DNA of 64,000 nt from Streptomyces caelestis (GCF_001279005.1 NZ_LGCN01000239.1:4541-68540); one strand, 5' to 3'; shown: positions 53,255 through 62,075, numbered from the stretch's first letter. The notes: a model not told the origin generated them from the sequence alone. A program made the numbers and translations.

Positions 53255-53392
53255 AGTTATCGACCTCCTGGGCCACCGTTTGCCCGGTGTCGGCGCCGTC
53301 ATTCACCGATGGCACCTTGTTTGTGAAGGAAAGGTGGGGGAACGCGATCTGCACCGAGACAGCGGCAAGAACGCTACGAGGAGGCGTGTTCC

Positions 53393-53566
53393 ATGAGTGC
53401 CGGCGAGAAGGCCAAGGCGAAGACCGAGCAGGCTCAGGGCAAGGCCGAGGAGGCTCTGGGAAGCGCCGTCGGGAACGACCGCATGGCCGCCGAGGGGCAG
53501 GCCAAGAAGAGCACGGGTGACGCCCGCGAGGCCAAGGAGAAGACCAAGGACGCCTTCAAGCACTGA
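53393..53566 (+). CDS. CsbD family stress protein
   Basis: This codes for 57 residues; ATG 53393 follows GAGGAGG. MSAGEKAKAKTEQAQGKAEE and MAAEGQAKKSTGDAREAKEK form the typical CsbD pattern: a short, charged, mostly helical protein induced by general stress in Bacillus and actinobacteria. Function at molecular level is unknown. A strong terminator follows. Confidence 0.9.
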   Translation: MSAGEKAKAKTEQAQGKAEEALGSAVGNDRMAAEGQAKKSTGDAREAKEKTKDAFKH

Positions 53567-53580
53567 CGCCCCCGCGGAGC

Positions 53581-53624
53581 GGGAGAGGGGCCGTCCCGGC
53601 ACGAGTCGGGACGGCCCCTCTCCC
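53581..53624. terminator. Terminator after csbD
   Basis: Perfect 18-bp arms (GGGAGAGGGGCCGTCCCG and complement) with an eight-base loop lie 15 bases after the stop. Confidence 0.8.
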
Positions 53625-53639
53625 GCGCGTCCGGGCACT

Positions 53640-53869
53640 CGTCGTGGAGTCGCGGTCGCCGCGGCCGTCCTTCGGGTCCGGTCGCGCCGCCGGCCGGCCG
53701 GCGTCCGCCGGGTCTCGCCGCGCACGGAGGCGACCGGCACCTGTTCGGGTACGCAGCCGGTGCACTTCGCGTTGTGGCAGGGGCCGGCGGTCCACACGGG
53801 GACGTGGACGCCCATCGTCCTGTGTCGTTCCAGGACGGCGTTCACGGGGTGCTTGCACGAGCGGCGCAC
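53640..53869 (-). pseudogene. Possible Cys-containing small protein gene without a proper end
   Basis: From GTG 53869 the minus strand reads RRSCKHPVNAVLERHRTMGV, then VWTAGPCHNAKCTGCVPEQV with protein-like codon use (CxxxxCxxC). The frame then turns into arginine-rich sequence and stays open through the convergent csbD gene, so the original end is lost or shifted. Family unknown. Confidence 0.35.
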
Positions 53870-53986
53870 GTGTTCGGTCCGGGGCGCCGCCGACTGCTCT
53901 TCCGTTCCGGACGCATCCGAACATCACCCTCCCTTCAACCCTTCCCGGGGGTCCCTTGAAGGGATTCCTCCGGTGATCGGGGCCGG

Positions 53987-54988
53987 TCACCGGTCCTCGG
54001 CACGGTCTTCGGGCGGGCCGGTGCCGGCCGCCGGCGGCGCGTGCTCGTGGCCGGCGGGCGGGGGGCGCAGCAGGCTGAGTGCGACGGAGGCGCTCAGGAT
54101 GACGGCGATGACGGCGAGGCTGAGCGGAGAGGGGATCTCGGGTACGGCGGGGCTGATGAGCTTGTGGGACGCCTGGAGGATGAGCTTGACGCCGATGAAG
54201 GCGAGGATGAGCGCCAGGCCCTTGCTCAGGTAGTGGAACCGGTCCAGCAGGCCCGCGAGCATGAAGTAGAGCGCGCGCAGGCCCAGGATGGCGAAGGCGT
54301 TGCTGGTGTAGACGATGAAGGCGTCGTTGCTGACGGCCAGGACGGCGGGCACGCTGTCGACGGCGAAGACGAGGTCGGCGGCCTCGATCGCGGCGACGAC
54401 GGCGAGCAGCGGGGTGGCGACGCGTCTGCCGGCTTCCCTGACGAAGAAATGAGGGCCGGCGTATGCGTCCCGCACGGGGACGACCTTGCGGAGCAGGCGT
54501 ACGGCGACGCTCTTGCCGGGGTCGAAGCTGTCCTCCTCCCCCTTGAGGATCTTGTAGGCGCTGTAGAAGAGGATGGCGGCGAAGACGAACAGGACGGCGG
54601 TGAAGCGGCTGACCACGGCGACGCCGGCGGCGAGGAAGACGCCCCGGAAGACCAGGGCGCCGAGGACGCCGAGGAACAGGACGCGGTGCTGGTAGGCGCG
54701 CGGGACGTTGAAGTAGCCGAAGATCAGCGCGAAGACGAAGAGGTTGTCGACCGAGAGGCTCTTCTCCAGCAGCCACGCGGTGGTGTACTCCACTCCGGCG
54801 GTCGTCCCGACCACGAGGAAGACCACGACGCCGAAGGCGATCGCCAGTCCCACCCAGACCCCGCTCCAGGCGGCGGCCTCCCGGAATCCGATGACGTGGG
54901 CCTGCCGGTGCGCGAGCAGGTCGACCGCCAGGGACACCAGCACGGTGACGGCGAAGGCCAGCCACAGCCACAGGGGAACATCGTGCAC
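53987..54988 (-). CDS. TerC/Alx-family membrane protein
   Basis: This codes for 333 residues from GTG 54988. Seven to nine membrane helices are seen. TerC hallmarks are AAAWSGVWVGLAIAFG, WLLEKSLSVDNLFVFALIFG, FRGVFLAAGVAVV and DLVFAVDSVPAVLAVSNDAF (two conserved acidic motifs in helices). Relatives export manganese or calcium or help membrane protein metalation, and confer tellurite resistance with TerD. Two terD genes occur 6-8 kb to the right. It is divergent from the NfeD gene. Confidence 0.92.
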   Translation of the reverse strand: MHDVPLWLWLAFAVTVLVSLAVDLLAHRQAHVIGFREAAAWSGVWVGLAIAFGVVVFLVVGTTAGVEYTTAWLLEKSLSVDNLFVFALIFGYFNVPRAYQHRVLFLGVLGALVFRGVFLAAGVAVVSRFTAVLFVFAAILFYSAYKILKGEEDSFDPGKSVAVRLLRKVVPVRDAYAGPHFFVREAGRRVATPLLAVVAAIEAADLVFAVDSVPAVLAVSNDAFIVYTSNAFAILGLRALYFMLAGLLDRFHYLSKGLALILAFIGVKLILQASHKLISPAVPEIPSPLSLAVIAVILSASVALSLLRPPPAGHEHAPPAAGTGPPEDRAEDR

Positions 54989-55214
54989 GGGCCCGACCCT
55001 TCGAGCGCGATCGACCGGCGGTCTCCCTTCGAGTCTGGTCCATGGGAGGACGGGTGTCTCCTCGACACGTTCCCTCCTGGCGCGACCTGGCCCGACCTGG
55101 CCGCGGCCGACCGGCCGGGCCCTTCAAGGAACGAGAACCACGGTCCCCGTGTCTGTCTGCCCGGCGTTCCCAGAGGTAACTTGAGGGAGAAGGCCCCTGA
55201 AGGAGGGCGATTCG

Positions 55215-55652
55215 ATGCCGTGGTTCGTATGGCTGCTCGCCGCCGCGGTGCTGGGCGTCGCGGAGTTCTTCACCCTGACGCTGGTGCTCGGGCTGCTGGC
55301 GGGCGCCGCGTTGGTCGCCGCCGTGGTCGCCGGTGTCGGCGTCGGACTTCTCGGCCAGCTGGTGGCCCTCGGAGTGGTGGCGGCGGCGGGCCTGGTCGTC
55401 GTCCGTCCTGTCGCGCTGCGGCACAGGGAACGGCAACCCCTCGTCCGTGAGGGAAGCGATGCGCTGATCGGCAAGCGGGCCGAGGTCGTGCAGGAGGTCA
55501 CCGCGACCCGCGGCCTGATCAAACTCTCCGGCGAGGAGTGGTCCGCCCGCGCCCTCGACGAGAGCCTGGTGATCCCGGTAGGGGCGCTGGTGGACGTCAT
55601 GGAGATCGAAGGCGCCACGGCCGTCGTCTACCCCCGCGCACTCCTTCCGTGA
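55215..55652 (+). CDS. NfeD-like membrane protein
   Basis: This codes for 145 residues; ATG 55215 follows GAAGGAGGG. Two or three membrane helices (about 5-70) precede a small OB-fold domain (DALIGKRAEVVQEVTATRGL, IPVGALVDVMEIEGATAVVY). NfeD proteins pair with SPFH proteins, and an SPFH gene follows 62 bases downstream. Confidence 0.88.
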   Translation: MPWFVWLLAAAVLGVAEFFTLTLVLGLLAGAALVAAVVAGVGVGLLGQLVALGVVAAAGLVVVRPVALRHRERQPLVREGSDALIGKRAEVVQEVTATRGLIKLSGEEWSARALDESLVIPVGALVDVMEIEGATAVVYPRALLP

Positions 55653-55697
55653 ACCCCATGACCCCATGACCCCGTGAACCCGTGAACGGCTGAACGC
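55649..55697. repeat. Imperfect 8-9 bp tandem repeat between nfeD and SPFH genes
   Basis: Short units of the form (A/G)TGA(A/C)CCC recur about five times: GTGAACCCC, ATGACCCC, ATGACCCC, GTGAACCC, GTGAACGG. They begin at the nfeD stop. Confidence 0.65.
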
Positions 55698-55714
55698 ACA
55701 GCAACGGAGGCACA

Positions 55715-56824
55715 GTGGATCCAGTCGTCATCCCCCTCCTCGTGGTGGTCCTCGTCGTCGTCTTCCTCGTGGCCTCCACCGTGCGGATCGTCCCGCAGGC
55801 GCGCCGCTACAACATCGAGCGGTTCGGCCGGTACCACCGGACGCTGCAACCCGGCCTGAACCTGGTCCTGCCGGTGGCGGACCGCACCAACACCAAACTC
55901 GACGTGCGCGAGCAGGTCTACTCGTCCGATCCCAGGCCGGTGATCACCGAGGACAACCTCGTGGTGAACATCGACACCGTGCTCTACTACCAGATCACCG
56001 ATCCGCGGGCGGCGGCCTACGAGGTCGCCGACTACCTCCAGGCGATCGATCAGCTCACCGTGACCACGCTGCGGAACGTCATCGGCAGCATGGACCTGGA
56101 GGAGACGCTCACCTCACGCGAGGAGATCAACTCCCGGCTCCGCGCCGTCCTCGACGACGCCACCGGGAAGTGGGGCATCCGGGTCAACCGCGTCGAGATC
56201 AAGGCCATCGATCCACCGCACACCATCAAGGAGGCGATGGAGAAGCAGATGCGGGCCGAGCGTGACAAGCGCGCGGCCATCCTGCACGCCGAAGGGGAGC
56301 GGCAGGCCAAGATCCTCACCGCGGAGGGCACGAAGCAGAAGGACATCCTGGAGGCCCAGGGCACACAGCAGGCCATGATCCTGCGGGCGGACGGCGAGGC
56401 CAAGGCGGTGGAACTCGTCTTCCAGGCCGTCCATCGCAACAACGCCGACGCGAAGGTCCTGGCCTACAAGTACCTCGAGACGCTCCCGCACCTGGCCGGC
56501 AGCGACAACAACACGTTCTGGGTGATCCCGGGGGAGCTGACCGAGGCGATCCGGACCGTCACCCGTGCGTTCGGCGACCAGTCGACGGAAGGTCCCGCAG
56601 GACCCGCTTCCCCCGGGGAAGCGGCCACCGCCGGCGACGGCGGTACGCCGGACGCCGGCCGGACCCCGCAGCTCGACGCGGGCTCGACGGTCTCCCTCGA
56701 CGCCGCCGCGGCCGCCGACGAGGCCGAGCGGCAGGCCGCCGCCGCGGTGAGCGACGCCAAGGCGGAGGCCGAGGCCGCGCAGTCCCCCCAGGCGCCGCGC
56801 CGAGGACGGACGTCCGGCGACTGA
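55715..56824 (+). CDS. SPFH/stomatin-family protein
   Basis: This codes for 369 residues; GTG 55715 follows CGGAGG. An N-terminal helix (4-21) anchors it. The SPFH domain reads VRIVPQARRYNIERFGRYHR, NLVVNIDTVLYYQITDPRAA and NVIGSMDLEETLTSREEINS. A coiled-coil region with repeated AEGERQAKILTAEGTKQKDI-type units then forms the oligomer. The tail is Ala/Asp-rich. It scaffolds membrane microdomains together with NfeD. It is not closely related to the Band-7-like protein of the GTPase cluster. Confidence 0.92.
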   Translation: MDPVVIPLLVVVLVVVFLVASTVRIVPQARRYNIERFGRYHRTLQPGLNLVLPVADRTNTKLDVREQVYSSDPRPVITEDNLVVNIDTVLYYQITDPRAAAYEVADYLQAIDQLTVTTLRNVIGSMDLEETLTSREEINSRLRAVLDDATGKWGIRVNRVEIKAIDPPHTIKEAMEKQMRAERDKRAAILHAEGERQAKILTAEGTKQKDILEAQGTQQAMILRADGEAKAVELVFQAVHRNNADAKVLAYKYLETLPHLAGSDNNTFWVIPGELTEAIRTVTRAFGDQSTEGPAGPASPGEAATAGDGGTPDAGRTPQLDAGSTVSLDAAAAADEAERQAAAAVSDAKAEAEAAQSPQAPRRGRTSGD

Positions 56825-57194
56825 TCCCACCATGACCGTCCTGGGGCCCCGGACCCGGGCCCGTTCTCCCGCGGAGGACTTCGACCACCCTCGTTCCTGC
56901 TGAGTGCGCGACGGCCTTCGAGCCCGCCGAGGAACGACAGGCCGAGGTTCTCCGGTGCGGGCGGATGGTGACGCGCACCGGTCCGGGAGGACGCGGCCCG
57001 CGCGTTCCCGGACCGCTCGTCGACGGCGCCCCCGTCGCTCCCCGGCACGCGCCGTCCGAGCGGGCACCCAGGAGGGACATGCGCACCGCCGGTCCAGGTG
57101 CGGGCGGGATCCGCTTACCTCCCAGGTCATCGACCCCGGTGCGCCGGCATGCCATGCTCCCGGCGTACGGAGCCCGACCGACCGGAAGGACGCC
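56825..57194. other. Gap without a recognised gene
   Basis: About 370 bases between the SPFH and DUF1330 genes. Open frames have no coding character. No repeat or strong hairpin was seen. Confidence 0.45.
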
Positions 57195-57542
57195 ATGCCC
57201 GCCTACGCCATAGCCCACCTGCAAGAGGCCGCCCCGCACCCGGAGATCGCCGAGTACATCGAGCGCATCCCCGCCACCTTCGAGCCGTACGGCGGACGCT
57301 TCCTCGTGCACGCCACGCAGCACGAGGTGAAGGAGGGCGGCTGGCCCGGGCACGTCGTGGTGATCGGCTTCCCCGGGATCGCCGAGGCGCGGGCCTGGTG
57401 GGACTCGCCCGCGTACCAGGAGATCGCACCGCTGCGCTCACGGCACATCCAGGGCGACATCATCCTGGTCGAAGGCGTCCCGGAGGGCTACGACCCGACC
57501 GCCACCGCGAAGGCGATGCGAGAGGCCCTGCCCGCCGAGTAG
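57195..57542 (+). CDS. DUF1330 family protein
   Basis: This codes for 115 residues; ATG 57195 follows GGAAGGA. The pattern is AYAIAHLQEAAPHPEIAEYI, EPYGGRFLVHATQHEVKEGG, and VIGFPGIAEARAWWDSPAYQ, with DIILVEG near the end. DUF1330 has a dimeric ferredoxin-like fold; function is not known. It is monocistronic. Confidence 0.9.
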   Translation: MPAYAIAHLQEAAPHPEIAEYIERIPATFEPYGGRFLVHATQHEVKEGGWPGHVVVIGFPGIAEARAWWDSPAYQEIAPLRSRHIQGDIILVEGVPEGYDPTATAKAMREALPAE

Positions 57543-57614
57543 CCCCCGGGCCGGGCCCGGACGACGGACCGGTACCCCTTCCGGCCCGTCGCGATCTCCG
57601 TACGGCCACCGAAC

Positions 57615-58355
57615 GACCCCTTGCCGTCACCGCTGCCGGTACAGGTCGCCGCGGACGTCGCGCGAGACGAGGTCCGTCCTGCCGTCACCGGTGAGGTCGC
57701 CGGCCGCGACGACGGCCGGGGCGCGGCCCTCACCAGGACCGGCACGCTCAAGGTCACCGGCGCGGCCCCGGTCCGACGGGACCACGCCACCGCGGACGGC
57801 TTCGGCGAGGTCCTCACCCTCAACGGCTCGGGCGGACCGACGTACCGGTACGGCACCGGCACCCTGACCAGTAAGAAGACGGGGTCCGGCTGGCCGACGA
57901 GCGCGGTGTTCGTGCCGTACGGCGACCGGTGCAACGACGTTCTCGTGCGGTACGGCAGCGGCGCGCTGCGCGCCCACCGGCCCGCGTGCGGAGCGGCGGT
58001 GACCCCGTCGACGGCGTACACCTCGCTGGGCACCAGCGGCTGGACGCAGTACGACGTGCTGACCTCGCCCGGGGACGTCAGCGGTGACGACCGGCCGGAC
58101 CTGATCGCACGCCAGGCCTCCACCAAGGACGTCCGCCTCTACACGGTGACGAGCACGGGCAGGCTGTCGGCACGGACGAAGATCGCGTCCAAGTGGACGG
58201 GCGACAAGAAGGTCGTGGGCGTCGGCGACCTCAATGGAGACGGCCACGGCGACCTGCTGGCCCAGGACAAGTCGAACGAGCTGTGGCGCTACGACGGCAC
58301 CGGGACGGGACCTTCCGCGTCCGCATGCCTCGTCCTTCGGCGCGGGAGTGCCCGT
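57615..58355 (+). pseudogene. FG-GAP/VCBS repeat protein remnant
   Basis: The plus strand reads ARDEVRPAVTGEVAGRDDGR, then SPGDVSGDDRPDLIARQAST and VVGVGDLNGDGHGDLLAQDK and ELWRYDGTGTG. These are calcium-binding FG-GAP (DxNxDGxxD) blades of a secreted beta-propeller. There is no start with signal peptide, and near 58306 a one-base shift (to TFRVRMPRPSA) breaks the frame before TGA 58353. It is a fragment. Confidence 0.75.
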
Positions 58356-58384
58356 GAGACGCGGAAACATCCCACCCGTACACA

Positions 58385-58409
58385 AGCCCCGGGTCACCGG
58401 CCCGGGGCT
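58385..58409. terminator. Hairpin after the FG-GAP remnant
   Basis: Perfect arms AGCCCCGGG and CCCGGGGCT enclose a seven-base loop. Confidence 0.6.
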
Positions 58410-58650
58410 GCAAGCCGGCACATCCCGGGGGCCCGGCGCGGAAGGGGCTCGCGGAGCGATCGCTCCGCTCCGCCGTATGGCTGGTGGACGCGCGGTCTTC
58501 GACCGGGACCCGCGGGTCGCTTCGCGGCGATGCCGGTGGAATCGGAGAATGCGGCGTCGGAGCGGCATACCTGGCGGTGAGGGCGAGCGAGGACGGGCCA
58601 TGGCCGGTGCGAGCGGACGAGAAGGACAGCCCGTTCACAGGGGGAAGGAC

Positions 58651-59736
58651 GTGAACCGGCTGTCGAAGGTGTTCGAGCTCGACCCCGCCGGACTCGACTG
58701 GCCGCGAGCGGTGATGGTCCTGGACGTCGCGCTGGTGCCGCTGGTCGTCTTCTGGGAGATCGGACATCGGCAGTACCTTCTCAGCGCACTGTTCGGCCTC
58801 CTGTTCGCGGCGCTGGACGACCCGGGAGGCGGCTACGGCCGCCGCGCGTCGCACATCGCCGTCTTCGCACTGACCGGCGCAGGGGTCACCGCGCTGGGGT
58901 TCGGCGTCGGGGGACACGCCTGGGGCCGGCTGGTGCTCGCGGCCGTCGCGGTGACGCTGGTGGCCGGTCTGGCGATCGCCTTCGGGGTGCGCAGGTTCGT
59001 CAGTGCCCTGCTTCTCAACCTCTGGTTCATCGTCGTACTCGGGCTCGCGTTCGGCTTCCACCATCACGCCCGCATCACCAGCCACACCTGGGCTCAGACG
59101 CTCGCCTGGGCCGGAGGCGCGGCACTGTGGATCGTGATGACGTTCATCGGGTGGCTGCTCCACGGGCGCGAGGACCGGCCCCAGCCGGTCGCGGAGATCC
59201 CCGGTGACACCTCGAGGAAGAAGCTGACCCGGCCGTTGGTCATGTTCGCGGTGATCCGGGCTCTGGCCGTCGGCGGCACCGTCGCGCTCGCCTTCGGGCT
59301 GGACCTGCCGCACGGCTACTGGATGCCGATCGCAGCCGTGGTCGCGATGAAGCCGAGCCTGGAGCAGGCCGTCCTCGTATCCGCGCAGCGCCTCGCCGGC
59401 GCGCTGATCGGCGCCGCCGCGGCCGCGCTGCTGCTCCTGCTGCCCGCCGGTGAACACGGACTCGGGCTTTTCGCGGTCGAGCGCGGACTCGAAGTGGTCG
59501 CGCTCGTCCTGCTGGTGCACGGGGTGGCGATCCGCTTCTGGAATTACGCGCTCTACTGTGCGGCCGTCGCCGCGGGGGTGCTCATCCTGGTGGACCTTCC
59601 GCAGCCCTCCGACCACACCGCCGAGGGTTACCGGGTGCTGTGGACGTTGTGCGGCGTGGGAACCGGCCTGCTCGTCATGCTGCCGGCAGGCCTGCTTGCC
59701 GGACACACCGCCAAAGCGCCGGCACCACCGGGCTGA
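58651..59736 (+). CDS. FUSC-family membrane protein (aromatic acid exporter-like)
   Basis: This codes for 361 residues; GTG 58651 follows GGGGAAGGAC. Two sets of five or so membrane helices (about 20-170 and 195-345) are joined by a polar loop (GREDRPQPVAEIPGDTSRKK). The motif GYWMPIAAVVAMKPSLEQAVLVSAQRLAG (residues about 220-250) is the FUSC signature. Members export aromatic acids or other compounds. Its stop codon is exactly where the response-regulator remnant ends. Confidence 0.85.
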   Translation: MNRLSKVFELDPAGLDWPRAVMVLDVALVPLVVFWEIGHRQYLLSALFGLLFAALDDPGGGYGRRASHIAVFALTGAGVTALGFGVGGHAWGRLVLAAVAVTLVAGLAIAFGVRRFVSALLLNLWFIVVLGLAFGFHHHARITSHTWAQTLAWAGGAALWIVMTFIGWLLHGREDRPQPVAEIPGDTSRKKLTRPLVMFAVIRALAVGGTVALAFGLDLPHGYWMPIAAVVAMKPSLEQAVLVSAQRLAGALIGAAAAALLLLLPAGEHGLGLFAVERGLEVVALVLLVHGVAIRFWNYALYCAAVAAGVLILVDLPQPSDHTAEGYRVLWTLCGVGTGLLVMLPAGLLAGHTAKAPAPPG

Positions 59737-60114
59737 ACCGTCGACCAGCTGCTCACGGGTGGTGTCCTTGAGGAGGTAGCCGATGGCCCCGGCCTCCACT
59801 CCGCGTTCGATCTCCGCGTCGGTGTCGTAGGTCGTGAGGATCAGCACGCGGGTGCGGGGGAAGCGCGCCACGATCTCGGTCGTGGTGGCCACTCCGTCGA
59901 GCACCGGCATGCGCAGGTCGACCAGGGCGACGTCGGGCTCGTACCGCTCGACGAGTTCGAGGGCCGCGCGGCCGTCGCCCGCCTCGCCGACGATCCCGAT
60001 GCTTGTCTCGGAGGCGAGGAGAGCCACCACTCCGGCCCGCATGACGGTGTGGTCGTCCACCACGATGATGCGAATCGCTTCACCGGTCACTCCCGCGATC
60101 CGTCGGCCGGTCAC
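59737..60114 (-). pseudogene. Response regulator remnant (NarL/LuxR type), receiver only
   Basis: From GTG 60114 the frame gives RIIVVDDHTVMRAGVVALLA, PDVALVDLRMPVLDGVATTT (phosphoacceptor Asp in LVDLRMP) and LILTTYDTDAEIERGVEAGA, then LLKDTTREQLVDG. After residue about 125 the sequence becomes the antisense of the FUSC gene and the frame has no stop. The LuxR-type DNA-binding domain is gone. It overlaps the kinase remnant stop (GTGA), so the two were an operon. Confidence 0.85.
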
Positions 60115-60362
60115 GCCTCCGCCCCGCTCTCTCCCGGCGCCTGGGAAGCCAGGGGAATCAACGCCATTACCCGCGTTCCGTCACCCATCGAACTCGTCAC
60201 CGTCAGCCTCCCGCCCAGCTCCGCCAGCCGTTTGCGCATCCCGTCCGGACCGAAGCCCGCCGCCTCCCCGACCACGAATCCGGTCCCGTCGTCGGTGATC
60301 TCCAGTTCCAACCCGTACGCCTGCCGCGCCAGCACCACGCCGACCGTGTGGGCACGACGCTC
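60111..60362 (-). pseudogene. Histidine kinase C-terminal remnant
   Basis: The minus strand reads HTVGVVLARQAYGLELEITD, DGTGFVVGEAAGFGPDGMRKRL and LTVTSSMGDGTRVMALIPLA. This is the N-box end, G1 (DDGTGF) and G2 region of a LiaS/NarX-type ATPase domain. All sequence before the N-box, including the sensor and phosphoacceptor His, is missing. The cut adjoins the end of the TatA-like gene. Confidence 0.85.
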
Positions 60363-60655
60363 CATGACGGGCAGGTGTCGCGCTGAGGGGCCCACTTTCC
60401 ACTTGGGGTCTGCCGGTGCGTGGGCCGACTACGCCGTGCCGTTGCGAGCGCACACGGATGAGCGGTCTCACCCGGGATGACCCGGGGCGGCGTGTCCGCC
60501 GCTGCCCCGTTCTCCTCCTTCTTCATGGCGCGGGCCTCGGCCTTGAGGATGCGGGCCGGCTTGCCTGCGGAGCGGGCCGGCTCGGGGCCCTTCCCGGCGA
60601 GGACGACGGCTGTGACCACGATGAGGATGACGGCGAGTTCGCCCGGTCCGAACAT
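60203..60655 (-). CDS. TatA/E-like protein with aberrant C-terminal extension
   Basis: The frame from ATG 60655 gives 150 residues. The first about 66 are a TatA-like protein: MFGPGELAVILIVVTAVVLA (membrane helix), GKGPEPARSAGKPARILKAE (amphipathic helix) and a tail ending RVIPGETAHP. The rest (RRSRPTHRQTPSGKW onward) is Arg/Trp-rich and comes from reading the kinase remnant in another frame. The original stop was probably lost when DNA was deleted. It may still make a TatA-like protein for twin-arginine export. Confidence 0.6.
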   Translation of the reverse strand: MFGPGELAVILIVVTAVVLAGKGPEPARSAGKPARILKAEARAMKKEENGAAADTPPRVIPGETAHPCALATARRSRPTHRQTPSGKWAPQRDTCPSWSVVPTRSAWCWRGRRTGWNWRSPTTGPDSWSGRRRASVRTGCANGWRSWAGG

Positions 60656-60717
60656 GGTGTCCTGCTCTCTTTTCCGGGACCCGGGCCCGTCCGGCGCGCG
60701 CGTAGCGGCAGTGGCGC

Positions 60718-61302
60718 TCAGAGGTGGGGCGCGATGGCCGGGAGCAGGTCCTGGAAGGTGCGGCCGGTGGCGGGTGCGCCGATGGCCTTCATCTGCCAGC
60801 CGCCGCCGGAGCGGTGGACCTTCGCCATGATCTGAGCGGTGTGGCCGCCGCCGCCGGTGAGCGTGTAGCGGGCCAGTTCGGCGCCGGTCGTCTCGTCGAC
60901 CAGGCGGCAGAAGGCGTTCTGCACCTCGGCGAAGGTCTGGCCGGTGAAGGAGTTGACGGTGAAGACGATCTGGTCGATGTGGGCGGGCACGCGGGCCAGG
61001 TCGACCAGGACGGCCTCGTCGTCGCCTCCCGTGCCCGCGCCGCCGGTGAGGTTGTCGCCGGTGTGCCGGACCGAGCCGTCGTCGCTGACCAGGTGCTGGA
61101 AGAAGACGACGTCCGTGGGCTGCCCGGCGGCGAAGAGCACTGCGGAGGCGTCCAGGTCGATCTCCCGCGCCCCGGTGAGCTTGGCGAGGAAGCCCTTGCG
61201 GGGTGCGGCCTGCCAGCCGAGGCCCATGCGGACGGACGTCAGGGCGGTGCCGTCGGACTTACTGAGGCTGATCTGCTGGCCCTTGGTCAGGTTGACCGAC
61301 AT
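60718..61302 (-). CDS. TerD-family protein, copy 2
   Basis: This codes for 194 residues from ATG 61302. [59 protein letters not shown] and FAEVQNAFCRLVDE are the TerD beta-sandwich motifs that bind calcium (acidic DLDAS and DD loops). TerD proteins act in tellurite and stress resistance and in cell envelope responses. Its start lies within the end of the upstream membrane gene. Confidence 0.92.
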   Translation of the reverse strand: MSVNLTKGQQISLSKSDGTALTSVRMGLGWQAAPRKGFLAKLTGAREIDLDASAVLFAAGQPTDVVFFQHLVSDDGSVRHTGDNLTGGAGTGGDDEAVLVDLARVPAHIDQIVFTVNSFTGQTFAEVQNAFCRLVDETTGAELARYTLTGGGGHTAQIMAKVHRSGGGWQMKAIGAPATGRTFQDLLPAIAPHL

Positions 61303-61966
61303 GAGAGGGGTGCTCCTTCGGGTGGGTGGCGGTGCGGGAGTCGTGGGAGGGGGCGGTGCGGACGCCCGGGGGCGGGGTGGGGCAGGTGGGCGGATCCTCG
61401 CGGAGGCACCGCCGCAGGTGGGGCAGGAGGCCCCGGTCCAGCAGGGCCCGCTGCCAGTTCTCCCGCGCCTGCTGCAGGCGCGCCGCGTGGGCGGTTCCGC
61501 CGCCGTCGCGTATCGCCGTCCTCAGCATCGCGGCGAAGGCGAGGAGGGCGCCGGCGCCCGCGATCAGCGTCAGGACCCATCCGGCGGTGAACAGGGAGCC
61601 GGGGAGCGGCCCTTCGGCGTCGGCCAGTCGCAGCAGGTGGCCGAGGACGAGCAGGACCGCGGCGGATGCGGCGGCGACGAGCGGGGTGAGTACCGCCAGG
61701 GCGGGCAGCAGGTTGCCGGCGGCGGGACGGGGCGGCGGGCCGGGCTCTGCGGACGTACGCAAGGCGAGGTACGCGCCGTATTCCGCGCGTGCCGCGGCGG
61801 CTGTCTCGTCGGCGTCCCCGAGTGCGCGGAGGCGCAGTCGCGCGGTGGCCCGGCCGGTGGGGTCGGCGCTCAAGGCCGCCTGTACGTCCGTGGTGGTGAG
61901 GGCCAGGTGCAGTACCGCTTCGAAGTCCGGCCTGTCCTCCGGGCGAAGGCGCAGCGGGTCGGCCAC
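61259..61966 (-). CDS. Membrane protein of the TerD locus
   Basis: This codes for 235 residues; GTG 61966 follows GGAG. Residues about 75-150 hold two hydrophobic hairpin helices (LLPALAVLTPLVAAASAAVL and AGWVLTLIAGAGALLAFAAM). Flanking parts are helical and charged (LRLRPEDRPDFEAVLHLALT at the start). The stop lies 44 bases inside the next terD gene, suggesting coupled translation. Family unknown, but its place between two terD genes suggests a Ter-associated role. Confidence 0.65.
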   Translation of the reverse strand: MADPLRLRPEDRPDFEAVLHLALTTTDVQAALSADPTGRATARLRLRALGDADETAAAARAEYGAYLALRTSAEPGPPPRPAAGNLLPALAVLTPLVAAASAAVLLVLGHLLRLADAEGPLPGSLFTAGWVLTLIAGAGALLAFAAMLRTAIRDGGGTAHAARLQQARENWQRALLDRGLLPHLRRCLREDPPTCPTPPPGVRTAPSHDSRTATHPKEHPSHVGQPDQGPADQPQ

Positions 61967-62075
61967 ATGGTCTCCTGACGGGGGGAAGGCTTCGGCGGTG
62001 CTCTCGGAGCGGCGGGGAGGCGGCGCCGGACCTGTCCCGAGGGGGGAGCCGGTCCGGCGCGGCCTCCGCGGGGTG

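Noticed and set aside
52956..53396. 146-codon plus-strand frame
   Set aside because: It is the antisense of the well-formed small hydrophobic protein gene at 53084-53254.
54989..55214. yybP-ykoY manganese riboswitch upstream of the TerC gene
   Set aside because: Known for some alx/terC leaders, but I could not find its conserved loops in the 225-base gap.
58231..60114. 627-codon frame from the response regulator start
   Set aside because: Only the first about 125 residues are a receiver; the remainder is antisense of FUSC.
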